Notes under the pieces: model-generated
What the model was told of the DNA's origin: nothing
Databases searched by the model: none
What the model saw: the letters and a program-made list of their open reading frames with translations, nothing else
Translations under genes and position numbers: made by a program
From: CAZKHG01 sp964552655
GTDB taxonomy: Bacteria; Bacteroidota; Bacteroidia; Bacteroidales; Tenuifilaceae
DNA length: 64,000 bases
NCBI GenBank assembly: GCA_964552655.1
Contig: CAZKHG010000002.1
Coordinates: forward strand, 1 to 64,000
Direction: 5' to 3'
Shown: piece after piece, positions 61,810 through 64,000 of the stretch
Numbering within the stretch: the first letter of the stretch is position 1
Layout of the letters: every line of letters starts with the position of its first letter

Positions 61810-64000
61810 TTACTTATTTAATAGGTTTGTAACATCTACCGCCATTTTTAGTACTTTATACACCTCTCCTTGCTGGTTTATAACTGGGGTATATGTTTCC
61901 AGAAAATGGTACTCTATATTCTTAATCCTCATTATTGTGGTTTGCTTTTTAATGTTTCCTTTCCTAAGTTCAGCCCAGAACTGTTCGTAGGTCATCTTTT
62001 GGGCATCAGAGAGAACCAATCCATCAGAATGATGAACCCCTATAAGATTCTCCCTGGGAACTCCAAGCAATTTGACGTAAGCATCATTTACATTTATTAC
62101 AACCCCTTTTGCATCGTATTCCATTACATAAGATGAAGAGTTTACTGCATTAACCAATCCTTCAAGTTCAAATGTTTTTCGCGCAGCTTCCTCCTGTGTG
62201 GCTTGCAGTTCTTCCATATTTTGCCTCATTTCCTCTTCCTGTGCCGCCATCATTTCTGCCTGCTCCTGTGATTTTTCTAAAAGCTCAGCGGTTTTAGCAT
62301 TGACTTTTACTGAACGGATGGTTGACGCTACTGTTTCAGAAATTTTTTGTAAAAATTCGATTTCCTGAGGTTTGTACCTATTAAACGAGGCGAGTTCTAA
62401 AACACCAAGCACTTCCTGATCAATTTTGAGCGGAACAAGGATCAGTGCATTAGGGTTTGCTCCACCCAATCCGGAGGTAACCTCAATATAATCCTGAGGT
62501 ATTTCGGTGATGTAAACAATGTCCTTTTCAGCAGCACAGGTACCAACCAATCCTTCACCAGGGAGGAATGATTTTTTAGTGTATTTTTTTCTATCGAATG
62601 CAAAGGAGGCAGCCAGATCGAAAGTCAGAGAGCCCTCTTTTTCGTTGGCAATGAATAAACCGCCCTGGTTTGCTTCGAGATACCAAACGATATTCTTAAT
62701 AATTTCATCGCTTAATTTACTCAGATTATTATTATCTCTACGGAGTATTTCCCCGAACTTTGCAAGCCCTTCATTAACCCATCTTCTCCTATCCTCGTCT
62801 TGTTTACGGGTTTCTTCTTCTTCTTTTGCTTTGCGGAGACTATCGCGCATTTCGATTAGCGATTTTCCCAGAATATCCTCTTCTCCCAAAAGGGTAAGAT
62901 CGGCATCGAGGTTCCCACTACCAATCAACCGGGCGAATTCGGTTTTATTGTTCAGGCCTTCTATTGAACTGTTGAGCGCTTCGGCCATCTGAGCAATTTC
63001 GTCTCCTGAACGGATATCCATCCTCATGGTTTTATCAATTTTTCCCACAGAGACATTCAACAAATAGCCTGTAATTTTATTAATTGGGATGGTTAAACTT
63101 CTTGTGAACAGAATGGTAACAATAATTAGAATTAACAGACCAAAAACACCAGCAATAAAACTTATATTATAGTTTTTATTTGCCTGGTACATTAACTCCC
63201 TTTCAGGGACAACAATTCCTATTGCCCAGGGAGTTTTGGTGTTGCCCACAGAAATTGGTGCTATTGAGTAAAAGTATCTTGTTTTTAAACTGTCGGTGTA
63301 ATAAAAACTGAATGCTTCACCCTTCTGAATTCTTTCCAGCAATTTTGTATCGGTTACCAGTTTTGGAAGTTTTGCGGTAATGTTTTTTTGATATAATGCG
63401 GTATCCGGGTGGGCGGCAAAAGTTCCCTGATTGGAAAGCAAAAAAGCGTAGCTGTTTGGAAAAGGTTTTATATTATCAATTAGCTCTTTAAATCGGCTAA
63501 GAACCAGATCAATGCCAATCAGGCCGATAAACCTGCCATTTTCAAAGAGAGGAGATGCAAGGGAGGTCATCGTTTTTCCTTTTTGTAAAACGGAAATGTA
63601 AGGTTCGGCGATGCTTTCCTTCCCGGCTTTTTTCATTGCCCCGTATGTTGGTGGGTCACCAGTCAGGCTGCGAATTTCCGATTTGGTTTTTATAACCCCG
63701 TTTTCCCGGTAAACGATGTAGAAATAACGGCCAAAGGGTTTATCCCATTTTGGGTCGAGGTTGCTTATTTCCCAGCTATCCCAAAACGCATCGATGTGAG
63801 GGTTGACAAGGATAACCTTGTTGTACATTTTCTTGAATAAATCCTGCCATTGCTCCTGTGGTAAATTCCGATATTCAAGAAATGCGTTTGACAGGGTTCG
63901 GGCGATTGCCATATCGCTGTTAAGCCAATTCTCCATCTGGAGGGCATATTGTTTTGCCTGGGCATTGGTTAAGTCGGTGGCATCTTTATAGATTATATTC
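61810..64000 (-). CDS. Cache-HAMP-GAF-PAS sensor protein without kinase or cyclase domain (5' partial)
   Basis: The frame is open to the right window edge (IIYKDATDLTNAQAKQYALQ precedes the first Met at 63936), so the true start lies outside. Numbering from that Met: an extracytoplasmic dCache-like sensor (about 1-255, with RYFYIVYRENGVIKTKSEIRS and GRFIGLIGIDLVLSRF), a transmembrane helix (about 257-278), HAMP (about 278-330), GAF (about 390-545, GGLFIANEKEGSLTFDLAASF, FLPGEGLVGTCAA), a Gln/Glu-rich coiled coil (about 550-590) and a C-terminal PAS (about 590-708). The protein ends there, with no HisKA, GGDEF, PP2C or methyl-accepting hairpin. It may act through an unlinked partner. Confidence 0.9.
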   Translation of the reverse strand, partial: NIIYKDATDLTNAQAKQYALQMENWLNSDMAIARTLSNAFLEYRNLPQEQWQDLFKKMYNKVILVNPHIDAFWDSWEISNLDPKWDKPFGRYFYIVYRENGVIKTKSEIRSLTGDPPTYGAMKKAGKESIAEPYISVLQKGKTMTSLASPLFENGRFIGLIGIDLVLSRFKELIDNIKPFPNSYAFLLSNQGTFAAHPDTALYQKNITAKLPKLVTDTKLLERIQKGEAFSFYYTDSLKTRYFYSIAPISVGNTKTPWAIGIVVPERELMYQANKNYNISFIAGVFGLLILIIVTILFTRSLTIPINKITGYLLNVSVGKIDKTMRMDIRSGDEIAQMAEALNSSIEGLNNKTEFARLIGSGNLDADLTLLGEEDILGKSLIEMRDSLRKAKEEEETRKQDEDRRRWVNEGLAKFGEILRRDNNNLSKLSDEIIKNIVWYLEANQGGLFIANEKEGSLTFDLAASFAFDRKKYTKKSFLPGEGLVGTCAAEKDIVYITEIPQDYIEVTSGLGGANPNALILVPLKIDQEVLGVLELASFNRYKPQEIEFLQKISETVASTIRSVKVNAKTAELLEKSQEQAEMMAAQEEEMRQNMEELQATQEEAARKTFELEGLVNAVNSSSYVMEYDAKGVVINVNDAYVKLLGVPRENLIGVHHSDGLVLSDAQKMTYEQFWAELRKGNIKKQTTIMRIKNIEYHFLETYTPVINQQGEVYKVLKMAVDVTNLLNK

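Noticed and set aside
62519..62992. 157-residue Ser/Leu-rich ORF opposite the sensor protein
   Set aside because: Shadow of a Glu/Lys-rich coiled region on the other strand; low complexity.
1..64000. CRISPR arrays, insertion sequences, phage or integrase genes
   Set aside because: No regularly spaced repeats, transposase, integrase or terminal inverted repeats were found. The two tRNA genes show no adjacent integration module or direct repeats.

Overview
The window reads as chromosomal DNA of an AT-rich member of the Bacteroidota, most likely a Bacteroidales/Marinilabiliales-type organism. The evidence is a gingipain-like C25 protease with a C-terminal type IX secretion sorting domain, several TAnnTTTG (-7) promoters with upstream TTTG/TTG elements, very large PAS and TPR sensor kinases, an ECF sigma/anti-sigma pair with the TGTAAC/CGTCT promoter type, and the yceD-rpmF-plsX-fabH order. 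Genes are dense. There is no insertion sequence, integrase, phage gene or CRISPR array, so this looks like ordinary core and lineage-specific chromosome.

Layout. 0-8 kb: a 5'-truncated secreted C25 protease with CUB and carboxypeptidase-regulatory-like repeats, then a membrane hybrid histidine kinase. 8-14 kb: a HAD (P4-type) lipoprotein phosphatase, an ECF sigma factor with a membrane anti-sigma-like partner and an outer-membrane barrel gene sharing the same promoter motif, a TPR membrane protein and dipeptidase PepE. 14-20 kb: a lone ABC ATPase, typA/bipA, the yceD-rpmF-plsX-fabH lipid/ribosome operon and 5-formyl-THF cyclo-ligase. 20-27.5 kb: a 948-residue putative metalloprotease/propeller/barrel protein, SUI1/YciH, and three secreted genes in a row (M28 peptidase, unknown, M24 aminopeptidase P).

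27.5-40 kb: a response regulator with a 1515-residue kinase carrying eight PAS domains, tRNA-Arg(CCT), then a KamA-type radical SAM aminomutase, two adjacent Ddl-like ATP-grasp ligases and an Lrp/AsnC regulator (the most unusual cluster here), and a TPR hybrid kinase. 40-51 kb: small acidic protein, AEC carrier, YceI, DNA polymerase I, QueD, ArsR, polyprenyl diphosphate synthase, CvpA, TyrS, and a Wzz/O-antigen-polymerase-like pair. 51-64 kb: GAF-SpoIIE phosphatase, EF-P, DUF3108, TsaB, an RND/ABC-type adaptor with TolC, tRNA-Gln(TTG), a PadR/PspC cluster, a DUF2797 protein and a 5'-truncated Cache-HAMP-GAF-PAS sensor.

Two themes recur. One is envelope sensing and signalling: four large sensors, an ECF system, PadR/PspC and a SpoIIE phosphatase. 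The other is extracytoplasmic protein or peptide processing: C25, MA-like, M28 and M24. The best candidate for an undescribed system is the KamA plus two ATP-grasp ligases plus AsnC locus, whose residues point to lysine as the aminomutase substrate and whose ligases suggest that a beta-amino-acid amide or small peptide is made. That product is inferred and not shown by the sequence.
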